This document shows positions 8,893 through 18,163 of a DNA stretch of 64,000 nt, in pieces. The notes under the pieces were generated by a model that made no database searches, was not told the DNA's origin, and saw nothing but the letters and a program-made list of their open reading frames with translations. This DNA comes from Acidobacteriota bacterium. Its GTDB lineage: Bacteria; Acidobacteriota; Terriglobia; Acidiferrales; UBA7541. The stretch is taken from the NCBI GenBank assembly GCA_003225315.1, contig QHZD01000022.1:115133-179132 (forward strand), read 5' to 3'. The translations under genes and the position numbers were made by a program. Positions within the stretch are counted from its first letter, which is position 1; every line of letters begins with the position of its first letter.

Positions 8893-9810
8893 TTATTCAT
8901 TCGCAGGATGCCGCGGAGCGAGCTTTTCGATGGCGGGAAATGGCGCGGAGGCGGTGAAGGAATGCTCCGGAACGGCGGTCCCGGAGCGCAGTGCTTTCGC
9001 CATCAAGGTCATCGCTTCTCCCGTGTTGGGCGGGACAATCACCGTGGCGGCCAATTGCCCGGTACGAACCCACGCCTGGCCCGTTCTGGGCACTCCATCG
9101 CAACCGATGATGGGAATGCCAAGCCACTGGTCCCGCTCCGGATCGGGAATCGTCTCATCGATCGCTTTGCGCGCGCCGATGCCCATAGCGTCATTCTGGG
9201 CGACGATCAGGTCAATACGCAACCGCTGGGCGGCCATCAAGCGGAGCCACGAACAAACGCTTTGGTGAGCGCTTTCTTCGGTCCACCGGCCTCGCAAGGT
9301 AGTTACGTGCACGTTGGGCGCGAGCAGTTCCTGGAGCCCCGTATAGCGTTCGCGGGAGACCGAACTGACCGAGGGTCCTTGAATGAGGAGGATCGAGCCG
9401 CCTCGGGGAAGAAGAGCGGCGACCTGGCGGCCCTGAATCCGGCCAACTTCTACTTGATCGGCGCTCACGGAAAAAACGGGAGAGCGAGCAGTCTTGCGAA
9501 GCTCGATAGCGTATTCGGCGTGACGACTGAGAATGGCCCAGCCGATACCGGTGCCCGCGGCAGTTTTAGCGACTTGCGGAAAGGACGTGGCACCGACAGG
9601 CTCGACGAGGATTCCGCTGGGCCGAAGAGACGGTTCCGCCTGAATGGCTTTGAGCAGCTGGGTGCTTTGCGTGATGGCGTCGTCGTTGGCATAAATGATC
9701 TGGACCTCGACATCGAGTTCCGCGGCGGCAGCTTTCGCGGCCGCAGCTTGTTCCATCTGATAGTCGTTGTCCTTGGTTATCAGGGAGACCAGAAAACGCA
9801 AAGTGGTCAT
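8893..9810 (-). CDS. Sugar-binding-protein-like (type I periplasmic binding fold), no signal peptide
   Basis: The 305 residues have the ribose/galactose-binding-protein fold: LRFLVSLITKDNDYQMEQAA at the N-terminus, then PSGILVEPVG, ISADQ-like FSVSADQVEVGRIQGRQVAALLP, ILLIQGPSVSSVSRERYTGL, DLIVAQNDAMGIGARKAI, PIIGCDGVP and LAATVIVPPNTGEAM. ATG 9810 has an excellent GGAGG, and the protein starts directly at the first beta-strand. There is no export signal, and no ABC permease or ATPase is nearby. It is therefore more likely a cytoplasmic sugar sensor or binding protein than a transporter subunit (inference). It lies between araB and galM in the sugar cluster. Confidence 0.8.
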   Translation of the reverse strand: MTTLRFLVSLITKDNDYQMEQAAAAKAAAAELDVEVQIIYANDDAITQSTQLLKAIQAEPSLRPSGILVEPVGATSFPQVAKTAAGTGIGWAILSRHAEYAIELRKTARSPVFSVSADQVEVGRIQGRQVAALLPRGGSILLIQGPSVSSVSRERYTGLQELLAPNVHVTTLRGRWTEESAHQSVCSWLRLMAAQRLRIDLIVAQNDAMGIGARKAIDETIPDPERDQWLGIPIIGCDGVPRTGQAWVRTGQLAATVIVPPNTGEAMTLMAKALRSGTAVPEHSFTASAPFPAIEKLAPRHPANE

Positions 9811-9891
9811 CCGCTACCTCCGCCGTCCCAAAAAAGCCAAATCACCAGCGCCGTGAAGACATGAAGAATTGCGAATCCAGCCGCGCGTGGT

Positions 9892-11475
9892 TTAGCGAAT
9901 TGTATGAGCATGCGCCGACTCGGATAGTTGAATCAAGCCGGGGAGCAGATTTCCAAATTCGGCGTCTTGAGGCCGGCCGAAGGCAAAATAAACCTTGCTG
10001 TAAAGCGCGTAGAGCTTGTCGTAAACGGCCTTCGCCGAAACTTGCGGCTGAAAAACTTTGTACTGCGGGCAGATTCTGTCTTGCGCTTCCTCTACGGTCT
10101 TGAAAACGCCCGCGGCGAGAAAGGCAAAAATGGCCGAACCTAGGCTGACCACATTGCCCGCGGGAACGAGCACGGGCCTGCCCAGCACATTCGCATACAC
10201 CTGATTTAGGACATCGTTTTTCTGGGGAATCCCGCCGGCGTTGATGACACGCCGGACGATGACGCCGTGCTCTTCCATGCGATCGAGAATGACTCGCGTG
10301 TGCAATGCAGTGCCTTCAATGGCGGCGAACAATTCGTCCTGCGCGGTGGTCTGCAGATTCCAGCCGAAGGTAATGCCACGCAAGTTTGGATTTACCAGAA
10401 CCGTGCGGTCGCCGTTGTCCCAGGTGATGCGGAGAAGGCCGGTTTGGCCGGCGCGATGGTTTTCCAGTCCACGGGAGAGAGTCGGCACGTCGGTTCCGGC
10501 GCGCGTAGCGATGGATTGGAAAATATCGCCTACCGCAGAAAGACCGGCCTCAATGCCGGTACGCTGCGGGTGCACGCTGCCTTGGACAACACCGCATACT
10601 CCGGGAACCAAACGCACTGACGGTGTGATCCCGATAATGCAGGTGGAGGTTCCGACGACATTCACGATGTCTTCGCTGCGGCAACCGGCGCCAATGGCAT
10701 CCCAGTGCGCATCGAACGCGCCGACAGGAATGGGAATACCAGGCTTCAAACCGAGTTGCTGCGCCCAGTGAGGCGAAAGCCGGCCTGCGAGCTGATTGGA
10801 AGCAGCGAATTCACCGTTGATTTTTTCGCGCACTCCAGCGAAGAGTGGGTCTACCTTGACGAGAAAATCCTCCGGCGGCAGGCCGCCGAGCGAGGGGTTC
10901 CACATCCACTTATGGCCCATGGCACAGACACTGCGCTTCACTTGCTTCGCGTCCGTGATGCTGCAGAGCGTTGCGGCGACCATGTCGCAATGTTCAAACG
11001 CGGAGACGAATTCGGCGCGCTTCGCGGGATTGTGGCGAAGCCAGTGGAGGAGTTTCGAGAATCCCCATTCCGAGGAATACACACCGCCGCACCAGTCGAT
11101 CGCGGCGAGCTTCTCGCGATGCGCGGCCGCGGTGATTTCGGCGGCTTCCGCTTTGGCGCGGTGATCGCACCACAAATAATAGTCGTCGAGCGGTTGAAGG
11201 TTTTTGCCGACGGGAATGACGGAAGACCCGGTCGTATCCAGCGCTAGGGCTTGAATCTGATCGGCTGGAACACCGGATTTCTGGACGGCTTCGCGAGTAG
11301 CAGCCGCGAGCGCCCGAATATGATCTTCGTGGGACTGTGTGGCGTACTCGGGATCCTCACGTTTGCGATGCAGAGGATATTCAGCGTTGGCGGATGCCAG
11401 CAGTCCGCGCGCGCTGTCCACGATGGAAACGCGAACGCTCAATGTCCCAAAATCCACTCCGGCAACAGCTGCCAT
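9892..11475 (-). CDS. araB: Ribulokinase (FGGY family)
   Basis: ATP-dependent phosphorylation of L-ribulose to L-ribulose-5-phosphate. The 527 residues fit the AraB subfamily, which is longer than xylulokinase. The N-terminal FGGY domain begins AGVDFGTLSVRVSIVD and includes LALDTTGSSVIPV and the AraB-typical DDYYLWCDHRA. GAFDAHWDAIGAGC and NVVGTSTCIIG form the hinge/ATP region, and the C-terminal domain has VINAGGIPQKNDVLNQVYANVLGRPV. The start at ATG 11475 follows GGGGAAGG. araD lies upstream in the same cluster, which supports the L-arabinose assignment. No arabinose isomerase (araA) is in the window. Confidence 0.93.
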   Translation of the reverse strand: MAAVAGVDFGTLSVRVSIVDSARGLLASANAEYPLHRKREDPEYATQSHEDHIRALAAATREAVQKSGVPADQIQALALDTTGSSVIPVGKNLQPLDDYYLWCDHRAKAEAAEITAAAHREKLAAIDWCGGVYSSEWGFSKLLHWLRHNPAKRAEFVSAFEHCDMVAATLCSITDAKQVKRSVCAMGHKWMWNPSLGGLPPEDFLVKVDPLFAGVREKINGEFAASNQLAGRLSPHWAQQLGLKPGIPIPVGAFDAHWDAIGAGCRSEDIVNVVGTSTCIIGITPSVRLVPGVCGVVQGSVHPQRTGIEAGLSAVGDIFQSIATRAGTDVPTLSRGLENHRAGQTGLLRITWDNGDRTVLVNPNLRGITFGWNLQTTAQDELFAAIEGTALHTRVILDRMEEHGVIVRRVINAGGIPQKNDVLNQVYANVLGRPVLVPAGNVVSLGSAIFAFLAAGVFKTVEEAQDRICPQYKVFQPQVSAKAVYDKLYALYSKVYFAFGRPQDAEFGNLLPGLIQLSESAHAHTIR

Positions 11476-11527
11476 TTACCTTCCCCGTTGGAATGTTCTG
11501 CGCAGCTCGTCCCAGCAGCCGGAATCG

Positions 11528-11743
11528 TTACGCCTGGCGCTTGGGGGAAAACTTGATGCAGTAAATCAGCCCCAGGACGAACAATAGGCCTCCCCACCAA
11601 ACCGGAGCGTGCAGCTCGGCTAATACCGTGCCCGGGGGATGCGACCATTCCGCCAGCCCGCTGGCAAAAATCAAAAACCCGTACACCAGCAAGAGTACTC
11701 CCACAAAGAACCAAACCGGAATGATGTGATGTTTTTCGCTCAT
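11528..11743 (-). CDS. Small two-TM membrane protein next to the sugar symporter
   Basis: A 71-residue protein with two predicted membrane helices (VWFFVGVLLLVYGFLIFASGLAEW and VWWGGLLFVLGLIYCIKF). The N-terminus is short and polar; the tail is positive (SPKRQA), suggesting a cytoplasmic C-terminus. GAGG lies before ATG 11743. It starts six bases after the symporter stop, so the two are almost certainly co-translated. I do not recognise the family with certainty. By position it may be an accessory subunit of the SSS transporter, as small proteins are for some other SSS carriers (inference). Confidence 0.7.
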   Translation of the reverse strand: MSEKHHIIPVWFFVGVLLLVYGFLIFASGLAEWSHPPGTVLAELHAPVWWGGLLFVLGLIYCIKFSPKRQA

Positions 11744-11749
11744 CTCGCC

Positions 11750-13453
11750 TCACCAGAAAATAATTTGAAGAACCAGCAAGATCGCCAGGGCGGCAATTCC
11801 CCAAAAAAGCGGCCGGTGCAGGAAACTCGCGTGCTCTTCCCGCGCCACTTCCGTCAAGCTGTAGACAAGTCCTTTCAGCTCTTCGTCGGGCTTGGGCTTC
11901 GTCACCAGGGTCACTAGGACAGTGACCACCACACACGTGACACAGGACCACAGCGCCTGGTACATGGCTTGCGCAAGTCCCTTCGCATCCGGTGAAAGCG
12001 CGAAAACCGATACCCAGCGGGAACTTAGTTTCATCAAGCTGAACATTCCAACAGAAGAAAACACTCCCGCCAGCAGCCCCCAAAATCCTGCTGCGCGCGT
12101 CACACGTTTCCAGAGCATCCCCAGCAATACCGTGCCGAAAAGCGGCGCGATGAAAAATCCAAACAGCGCCTGCACGTAGTCCATCATGCTGGCGAACTTC
12201 ATTACCAGATACGCGGTTCCAATGCTGACGAACAAGCCGATCATCGTGCACCACCGGCCCATCGAAACATAGTGACTATCCGGGGCATCCTTGCGCAGAA
12301 ACGGACGGTAAAGGTCATAGGTCCAGACCGTCGCGAAAGCGCTCACGTTCCCCGCCATGCCGGCCATGAACCCTGCCACCAAAGCAGTGATTCCAAGGCC
12401 CAGCAAACCGGGTCCGCAATAGCGCGCGAGCATCAACGGAAGAACATCATCGTATTTAAACTGCCCTGGCTGCGCCGCACTGGCGGCTACCAGGTGCATG
12501 GGCAGGACGGCGCGGCCAAGCAATCCAGGGAGAATCACGATAAGTGGCACAGCCATCTTGAAAAATGAGCCAATGATGGGCGCCATTTTCGCCGAGCGGA
12601 TGTCCTTCGCCGAAAGTACGCGCTGGACTACGAGGAAGTCCGTGGTCCAATAACCCATCGCCTGCACTGCGCCCAGACCGAACACAATGCCCGTCCAGTG
12701 AATGCCCATGGGATTATCGGCGAACGACTTCATCGGACCCCACATGTGAGTGAAGTCCTGGCCGGGGAAGTTCTGGTGAATGCGCGCAACCATACCGCTC
12801 CACCCACCGGTCTCAATCATCCCGAGTATGGGAATGAGCAGGGCGCCAAACCAGATGAGGAAGAATTGCAAAACCTCATTGAAGATCGCGGAAAACAAAC
12901 CCCCGGCGGCAACGTAAACGCCAACCGTCAAAGACGATACGACGATGCTAAAGTGGAGGTTCCACCCAAGGACCACCTCCATGACTACAGCCATCGCGTA
13001 CATATTGACGCCAGACATCAGAATGGTCATTACCGCGAAGGTGATCGCGCTGAGCGCGCTGGCGGCCGAACCGTAGCGTAACTGCAGGTAACCGGGAACG
13101 GAGTGCGTCTTGGAGATGTAGTAGAACGGCATCATGACGATGCCAAGGAAAACCATAGCAGGGATGGCGCCTACCCAATACCAGTGCGCCGCCATGATGC
13201 CGTATTGATAGGCGTTGCCAGCCCAACCAAGCAGCTCCAGCGAGCCAAGGTTGGCCGAGACAAATGCCAGCCCTGCCACCCACGCGGTCATCTCCCGGCC
13301 GGCAAGGAAGAAGTCTTCGCCAGTCTTGGCGAAGCGCTTCAAATAGAAACCGATGCCCAGCACCAAAGCAAAATAGAAGGCGATAATGACCAGATCCACC
13401 GCGGAAAGATGGACAAGCGTGGTTGGTGCAGCCGACGCCATCATGGCGATCAT
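11750..13453 (-). CDS. Sodium:solute symporter (SSS family), probably sugar-specific
   Basis: Inner-membrane Na+-coupled carrier, 567 residues, about 14 hydrophobic helices. It begins LSAVDLVIIAFYFALVLGIGFYLKRF followed by the SSS signature region EDFFLAGREMTAWVAGLAFVSANLGSLELLGWAGNAYQYG. The last helix is FWGIAALAILLVLQIIFW. The close match to SGLT-type proteins (GNAYQYGI, HSVPGYLQLRYG) and its place between araD and araB suggest uptake of galactose or arabinose. ATG 13453 overlaps the araD stop by four bases and has AGGAG upstream, so the two are translationally coupled. Confidence 0.92.
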   Translation of the reverse strand: MIAMMASAAPTTLVHLSAVDLVIIAFYFALVLGIGFYLKRFAKTGEDFFLAGREMTAWVAGLAFVSANLGSLELLGWAGNAYQYGIMAAHWYWVGAIPAMVFLGIVMMPFYYISKTHSVPGYLQLRYGSAASALSAITFAVMTILMSGVNMYAMAVVMEVVLGWNLHFSIVVSSLTVGVYVAAGGLFSAIFNEVLQFFLIWFGALLIPILGMIETGGWSGMVARIHQNFPGQDFTHMWGPMKSFADNPMGIHWTGIVFGLGAVQAMGYWTTDFLVVQRVLSAKDIRSAKMAPIIGSFFKMAVPLIVILPGLLGRAVLPMHLVAASAAQPGQFKYDDVLPLMLARYCGPGLLGLGITALVAGFMAGMAGNVSAFATVWTYDLYRPFLRKDAPDSHYVSMGRWCTMIGLFVSIGTAYLVMKFASMMDYVQALFGFFIAPLFGTVLLGMLWKRVTRAAGFWGLLAGVFSSVGMFSLMKLSSRWVSVFALSPDAKGLAQAMYQALWSCVTCVVVTVLVTLVTKPKPDEELKGLVYSLTEVAREEHASFLHRPLFWGIAALAILLVLQIIFW

Positions 13454-14154
13454 TTTTTCTCCTTGGGCTGCCCGTAGTAGGCGGCCTTCCCGTGTTTTCT
13501 CAGATAGTGCTGGTCGTGAAGAAAGCGCCCAATCGCGCGAGCTTCCTGATTGATGCTCAGAGTAAGGTACGCCATGCGCGCGACGGATTCCAGAATAACG
13601 GCATTATGCGCCGAAGTTGCGGGATCGGCGCCCCAGGCAAACGCTCCGTGATTGGCCACCAGCACAGCAGGAATCGCGGAAGGGTCCACGCCTTCAAATG
13701 CCCGCACGATGGCGTGTCCCGTATTCTCTTCATATTTCGAAGCTATTTCTGCGTCCGTCATTTCCTTAGTTACAGGAACCGGTCCATGGAAATAATCGGC
13801 GTGCGTCGTTCCCAAGCAAGGGATGGACCGGCGCGCCTGTGCCCACGCCGTCGCATACTCGGAATGGGTATGGCTGATGCCGTCTACGGTCGGAAACGAT
13901 TTGTACAAAACGAGATGTGTAGGCAAGTCCGACGAAGGGCGCAGCTTGCCCTCTACAATCTTCCCGTTCAAATCGGTGACCACTAAATCTGCCGGCCTCA
14001 ACCGCTCGTAAGGTACGCCGCTTGGCTTGATCACCACCAGCGACTTCTGCCGAGAAATGCCGCTGGCATTCCCAAACGTATAAAGGACCAACCCTTTACG
14101 CACCAGCTCTAGGTTTGCTTCCAGCACCGCTTTGCGAAGTTCAGGGAGCAGCAT
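13450..14154 (-). CDS. araD: L-ribulose-5-phosphate 4-epimerase (class II aldolase family)
   Basis: Converts L-ribulose-5-phosphate to D-xylulose-5-phosphate, joining arabinose to the pentose phosphate pathway. Key stretches are TFGNASGISRQ, VVIKPSGVPYERL, the zinc ligands in GISHTHSEYATAWAQ (HxH), and VLVANHGAFAWG with the third His. The phosphate loop is TGHAIVRAF. I start at ATG 14154 because MLLPELRKAVLEANLELV aligns with the usual AraD N-terminus (234 residues). An in-frame ATG at 14229 would add 25 residues. Neither has a convincing Shine-Dalgarno. The stop overlaps the symporter start. Confidence 0.92.
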   Translation of the reverse strand: MLLPELRKAVLEANLELVRKGLVLYTFGNASGISRQKSLVVIKPSGVPYERLRPADLVVTDLNGKIVEGKLRPSSDLPTHLVLYKSFPTVDGISHTHSEYATAWAQARRSIPCLGTTHADYFHGPVPVTKEMTDAEIASKYEENTGHAIVRAFEGVDPSAIPAVLVANHGAFAWGADPATSAHNAVILESVARMAYLTLSINQEARAIGRFLHDQHYLRKHGKAAYYGQPKEKK

Positions 14155-14284
14155 CGGTTCGTCAGAAAGCCAAAAAACGCCGCCCTCGCGGGTGACAGCG
14201 CGGAACGTTATCACGCCGCGAAGCGGCATGCCAAGCGTAATCGCTTACAATGTGCGTATTGCGCGGATGCGCGGGCATCGCAAG

Positions 14285-15352
14285 CTAAGCGTTCCCCTGC
14301 TCCGCAACGCGATCCAGGTAGTGAATTTCCCCTGCTTCCACAAGCTGTGCCGCCGCGTTCTCTGGCGTAACGTCCCGCTGCGGAGACCCAAGAAGTTCGT
14401 AGCCCACCATGAATTTTTGAATCGTGGCGGAGCGCAGCAGCGGCGGAAAGTAGTGCGCGTGCAGGTGCCATTCTTCGTAGACGCCGCCATCGGTGGGCTT
14501 CTGGTGAAATCCCATGGAATACGGGAACACGGTTTCAAACAAATTGTCGTAGCGAATAGTAATGCGCCGCAGGATGTCGCCGAGCAGATCGCGCTCTCGC
14601 TCGCTGAGTTGATCGATGGAAGCAAGATGACGCTTGCTCAACACGAGCGATTCGAACGGCCAAACCGCCCAGAACGGCACAATCACAGCAAAAGCATCGT
14701 TCTGGCAAACGACGCGCACATTTAATTGCAGCTCCAGCTTCAAGTAATCGCACAGCAGGCAGGACTGTTTTTCAGCGCGATACTCCCGGAAAGACGCCAG
14801 CTCCCGAGTCGGAAGGTTTGGCAGTGAAGCGTTCGCCCAGATCTGGCAGTGCGGATGAGGATTACTGGCGCCCATCATCTCGCCGCGATTCTCGAAAATT
14901 TGCACGTAGTTAATCCACGGAATTTTCCCAAGCGCGCAGTACTGCTCGACCCATGCGTTCACGACTCCGCGCAACTCCGCGATACTCATTCGCGGAACCG
15001 TGAGATCGTGGCGCGGCGAAAAACACATCACGCGGCAGATTCCCTGCTCTGCTTTCCCCACCAGCAAGCCGCCCGAATCAAATTGCAGAGCCGCGACCTC
15101 CGGCATCATCGCCGGATAATCGTTGTCAAAAACACACGTTTCCGTGTAACGCGGCGTTTGTGCTCCGCCCGCGCGCTTATTTCCAGGACACAAATAGCAG
15201 TTAGGATCGAATGAGACTGCAGGAGGTCTTGCGAGCTTTTCCACTTTCCCCTGCCACGGCCGCTGCATACGGTGGGGTGACACGAGCACCCACTCTCGCA
15301 GGAGAGGATTGAACCGGCGGTGCGGAATTCGATTCAGCTCGGCGAAACTCAT
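14285..15352 (-). CDS. galT: Galactose-1-phosphate uridylyltransferase
   Basis: Leloir pathway enzyme exchanging UDP between UDP-glucose and galactose-1-phosphate. The 355 residues contain CYLCPGN (zinc Cys pair), SPRHD (zinc His), the active-site loop SNPHPHCQIWA with the nucleophilic His of HPHCQ, and C-terminal GFHQKPTDGG and EEWHLHAHYFPPLLRS. All known metal and catalytic residues appear present. The start is ATG 15352; no clear ribosome-binding site precedes it. It lies 65 bases after galK and runs in the same direction, so it probably shares that transcript. Confidence 0.95.
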   Translation of the reverse strand: MSFAELNRIPHRRFNPLLREWVLVSPHRMQRPWQGKVEKLARPPAVSFDPNCYLCPGNKRAGGAQTPRYTETCVFDNDYPAMMPEVAALQFDSGGLLVGKAEQGICRVMCFSPRHDLTVPRMSIAELRGVVNAWVEQYCALGKIPWINYVQIFENRGEMMGASNPHPHCQIWANASLPNLPTRELASFREYRAEKQSCLLCDYLKLELQLNVRVVCQNDAFAVIVPFWAVWPFESLVLSKRHLASIDQLSERERDLLGDILRRITIRYDNLFETVFPYSMGFHQKPTDGGVYEEWHLHAHYFPPLLRSATIQKFMVGYELLGSPQRDVTPENAAAQLVEAGEIHYLDRVAEQGNA

Positions 15353-15417
15353 GGGCAAGGTCGAAGCATGACAGACGCTAGCAACTGGCTGCGCTTCCCT
15401 TCTCCGCTAAAATCCTG

Positions 15418-16596
15418 TCACTTCACGGGTCTATTCTCTTCGAGTGTAATTTCCTTCGCCCCCTCGGATGCCGGAGAAACGTAAATCTCCGGAGTCAGAC
15501 CCGTTTCAGAGGAATATGCCGCGGCCACGTTGCGCCGGAAATCGCTCACTGCCGCGGACTCTACCAAATTGATAGTGCAGCCGCCAAATCCTCCGCCGGT
15601 CATTCGCGCTCCAATCAAGCCGGGTTGCGCCGCGGCAATTTCCACCATCAGGTCGAGTTCCCTGCAACTGACTTCGTAATCATCCCGCAGGCTCCGATGT
15701 GAGTCCTGCAGCAAAGGCCCAAGCGTCGTCGTGTCCCCTTTGCGAAACGCCTCAACCGCGCTATTCACCCGCGCGTTTTCCGTAATGACGTGCCGGCACC
15801 GCGCGAACACCTTCGGCGAAAGGTTCTGACGATGATCCTCCAACTGAGAAAGTGTTACGTCACGAAGCGCCCGAACCTCCGGCAGCACGATGCGCAAAAT
15901 TCGAACGCCCTCTTCGCATTCCGCGTGGCGCGTATTGTATTCGCCGGAAGCCAGTTCGTGCCGGACCATGGTATTGCAGATCACCAGTTGCAAGTTCGGC
16001 GGAAGTTTTACGAATTCGTGCTTCAGCGAGCGGCAGTCCAGCAAAAGCGCATGTGACGCGCGACCGAAGCACGAAATAAACTGGTCCATAATTCCAACGC
16101 GCGCGCCCACGAACTCGTTCTCTGCTTTTTGACATAGCTTCGCCAGTTCGGCGCGGTTCTCCGCGTCACCACTCTGCCGAAGCAGCGCAAGAGCAACGGA
16201 GACTTCGACAGCAGCCGACGAACTTAATCCGGCGCCAAGTGGCACTTCGCCTGCGATATAGACATTTGCTCCGCTAATGGGCTTCCCTGCTCGCCGAAGT
16301 GCCCAAGCCACACCCAGTGGATAGTTGGCCCAGTGTTTCTCCGGCAGGGGTGACAACGAATCGAGGCGCGCCTCGACTGTTTCATTAAAATTTGCGGAGT
16401 AAATTACCAGCTTGCCGTCACCCCGCGGAGCAGCAGCCGCCCAACAATAGAAGTCAATCGCCGCTGGCAGCACGAATCCTTCGTTATAGTCGGTGTGCTC
16501 GCCGATCAGATTCACGCGCCCAGGCGCCCGGTAAGCGCTTGCGGTCGTCCCAAAGCGCGCCTTGAATCCGTCCAGAATTTGCAGGGGTGTTTTCAA
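15418..16596 (-). CDS. galK: Galactokinase (GHMP kinase)
   Basis: Phosphorylates galactose at C1 with ATP. It has 392 residues. The galactokinase signature APGRVNLIGEHTDYNEGFVLPAAI is at about residues 24-47, the ATP loop PLGAGLSSSAAVEVS lies in the middle, and ARMTGGGFGGCTINLV is the GHMP C-terminal motif. GIMDQFIS contains the catalytic Asp. The frame starts at TTG 16596, which aligns with the family N-terminus; no ATG or Shine-Dalgarno lies nearby, so the start is provisional. It is the first gene of the leftward sugar cluster and divergent from the purine operon. Confidence 0.95.
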   Translation of the reverse strand: MKTPLQILDGFKARFGTTASAYRAPGRVNLIGEHTDYNEGFVLPAAIDFYCWAAAAPRGDGKLVIYSANFNETVEARLDSLSPLPEKHWANYPLGVAWALRRAGKPISGANVYIAGEVPLGAGLSSSAAVEVSVALALLRQSGDAENRAELAKLCQKAENEFVGARVGIMDQFISCFGRASHALLLDCRSLKHEFVKLPPNLQLVICNTMVRHELASGEYNTRHAECEEGVRILRIVLPEVRALRDVTLSQLEDHRQNLSPKVFARCRHVITENARVNSAVEAFRKGDTTTLGPLLQDSHRSLRDDYEVSCRELDLMVEIAAAQPGLIGARMTGGGFGGCTINLVESAAVSDFRRNVAAAYSSETGLTPEIYVSPASEGAKEITLEENRPVK

Positions 16597-16740
16597 CGAC
16601 CGCTATTATCACAGACTTATTTTCCGCTCAGGTTAAAAATTTGCAGCGAATCAGAGAAGCTGTGGGGCGCTTGGGGAGTTGTGGACGGTTGCGGTACCCT
16701 TCTGCTGAGCATAGCGCCTGCGCGTTTGTACAGCACAAAC

Positions 16741-18090
16741 ATGAGCCTTACAGCTTTTCTCTCACGTCGAGTCGTGACCCCGCAGGGAATCAAACCGGCA
16801 GCTGTGCTCGTCGAAGACGGCCGAATCCTCGATGTTATTTTGCCTGATCAATTGCCCGCGCAAATTCCCGTTCAGGACTTTGGTAACGCCGCCATTCTGC
16901 CGGGCTTGGTGGACTCCCATGTTCACATCAACGAGCCTGGTCGCACGGAGTGGGAGGGATTCCGTACGGCGACCCGCGCCGCTGCCGCATGCGGCTATAC
17001 GCTGCTTGTAGACATGCCGCTGAATTGCCTGCCCCCCACGACTACTGTCGCTGCACTCGAAGCAAAACGAAACGCAGCGAAAGACCAGTGCTACGTGGAT
17101 TGGGTGGCCTGGGGCGGCGTGGTGAGCAACAACCAGAAGCATATTGAAGAACTGGCAGCCGCAGGCGTGCCGGGATTCAAGTGCTTCCTCATTCATCCGG
17201 GCATCGACGGCTTCACTATGGTCACGGAACCAGAGCTCCGCGCCGCCTTGCCGCATGTCGCTCGCACCGGCTTGCCACTCCTGGTTCACGCGGAACTCCC
17301 CGCTCCTGTGGACGCAGCAACGCGCCGATTGACCGGCGCGGATTGGAGCAAGTACTCGACATATCTGCAATCGCGGCCCGATGAAGCAGAGCTATCCGCG
17401 ATTCGGCTGATGCTCTCCCTCTGCCGCGAATTTCACTTCCGCCTGCACATCGTCCATCTGGCAACAAGCGAAGCGCTGGACATGTTGCGCGTGGCAAAAT
17501 CAGACGGGCTGCCTGTAACTGTTGAAACCTGTCCGCACTATCTGCATTTCATTTCCGAAAAAATCCCGGATGGACAAACACTCTTCAAATGTGCACCGCC
17601 CATTCGCTGCTCTGAGGATCGCGAAAAACTCTGGCAAGGCCTTCGAGAAAAAGTGATCGATCTGGTGGCTACCGATCATTCTCCCTGTCCTCCAGAGATG
17701 AAGCGGCTCGGCGAAAGAAATTTCCAAACAGCGTGGGGAGGGATCGCCAGCCTATCGTTGGCTCTGCCCATCATGTGGACGGAGGCCACTTCCCGCAGAT
17801 TCACGCTCACAGATATCGCGCAATGGATGGCCGAGGGTCCTGCGAGGCTTGCCGGATGTGACTCGCGCAAGGGCCGCATCGCCAAAGGCGTCGATGCCGA
17901 CCTCGTGGTGTTTGAACCGGAAGCCGAATTTGTAGCGACTGAGAACCATCTTCACTACCGTCATCGCGTTTCAGCGTATTTGGGCGAAAAACTTCGCGGC
18001 GTGGTCAAGGCGACTTACCTGCGCGGCGATTGCATATTCCGCGATGGCGAATTCCCGGGAGAGCCAAAAGGGCGTGAATTCCGCAGGTAA
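16741..18090 (+). CDS. allB: Allantoinase
   Basis: Hydrolyses (S)-allantoin to allantoate with a binuclear metal centre. It has 449 residues from ATG 16741. Metal ligands are visible: HVHINEPG (His60, His62), GFKCFL (Lys147, normally carbamylated), LVHAE (His183), IVHLAT (His239) and ATDHSPC (Asp312). ETCPHYLHF and KCAPPIR are typical of the allantoinase/dihydropyrimidinase branch. The frame stays open 246 bases upstream but overlaps galK, so the internal ATG is preferred. An inverted repeat, GTTTGT (16724-16729) / ACAAAC (16735-16740), abuts the start codon and could be an operator. It heads the ten-gene purine catabolic unit. Confidence 0.95.
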   Translation: MSLTAFLSRRVVTPQGIKPAAVLVEDGRILDVILPDQLPAQIPVQDFGNAAILPGLVDSHVHINEPGRTEWEGFRTATRAAAACGYTLLVDMPLNCLPPTTTVAALEAKRNAAKDQCYVDWVAWGGVVSNNQKHIEELAAAGVPGFKCFLIHPGIDGFTMVTEPELRAALPHVARTGLPLLVHAELPAPVDAATRRLTGADWSKYSTYLQSRPDEAELSAIRLMLSLCREFHFRLHIVHLATSEALDMLRVAKSDGLPVTVETCPHYLHFISEKIPDGQTLFKCAPPIRCSEDREKLWQGLREKVIDLVATDHSPCPPEMKRLGERNFQTAWGGIASLSLALPIMWTEATSRRFTLTDIAQWMAEGPARLAGCDSRKGRIAKGVDADLVVFEPEAEFVATENHLHYRHRVSAYLGEKLRGVVKATYLRGDCIFRDGEFPGEPKGREFRR

Positions 18091-18163
18091 TGGTCTTCCC
18101 AAACCACAAATAGAGATTTGAAACTCCTGTCGTTTCATACAGAATATCGCCAGCAAATAATTT

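Noticed and set aside
16495..16740. N-terminal extension of allantoinase
   Set aside because: It would overlap galK and adds residues with no family match.
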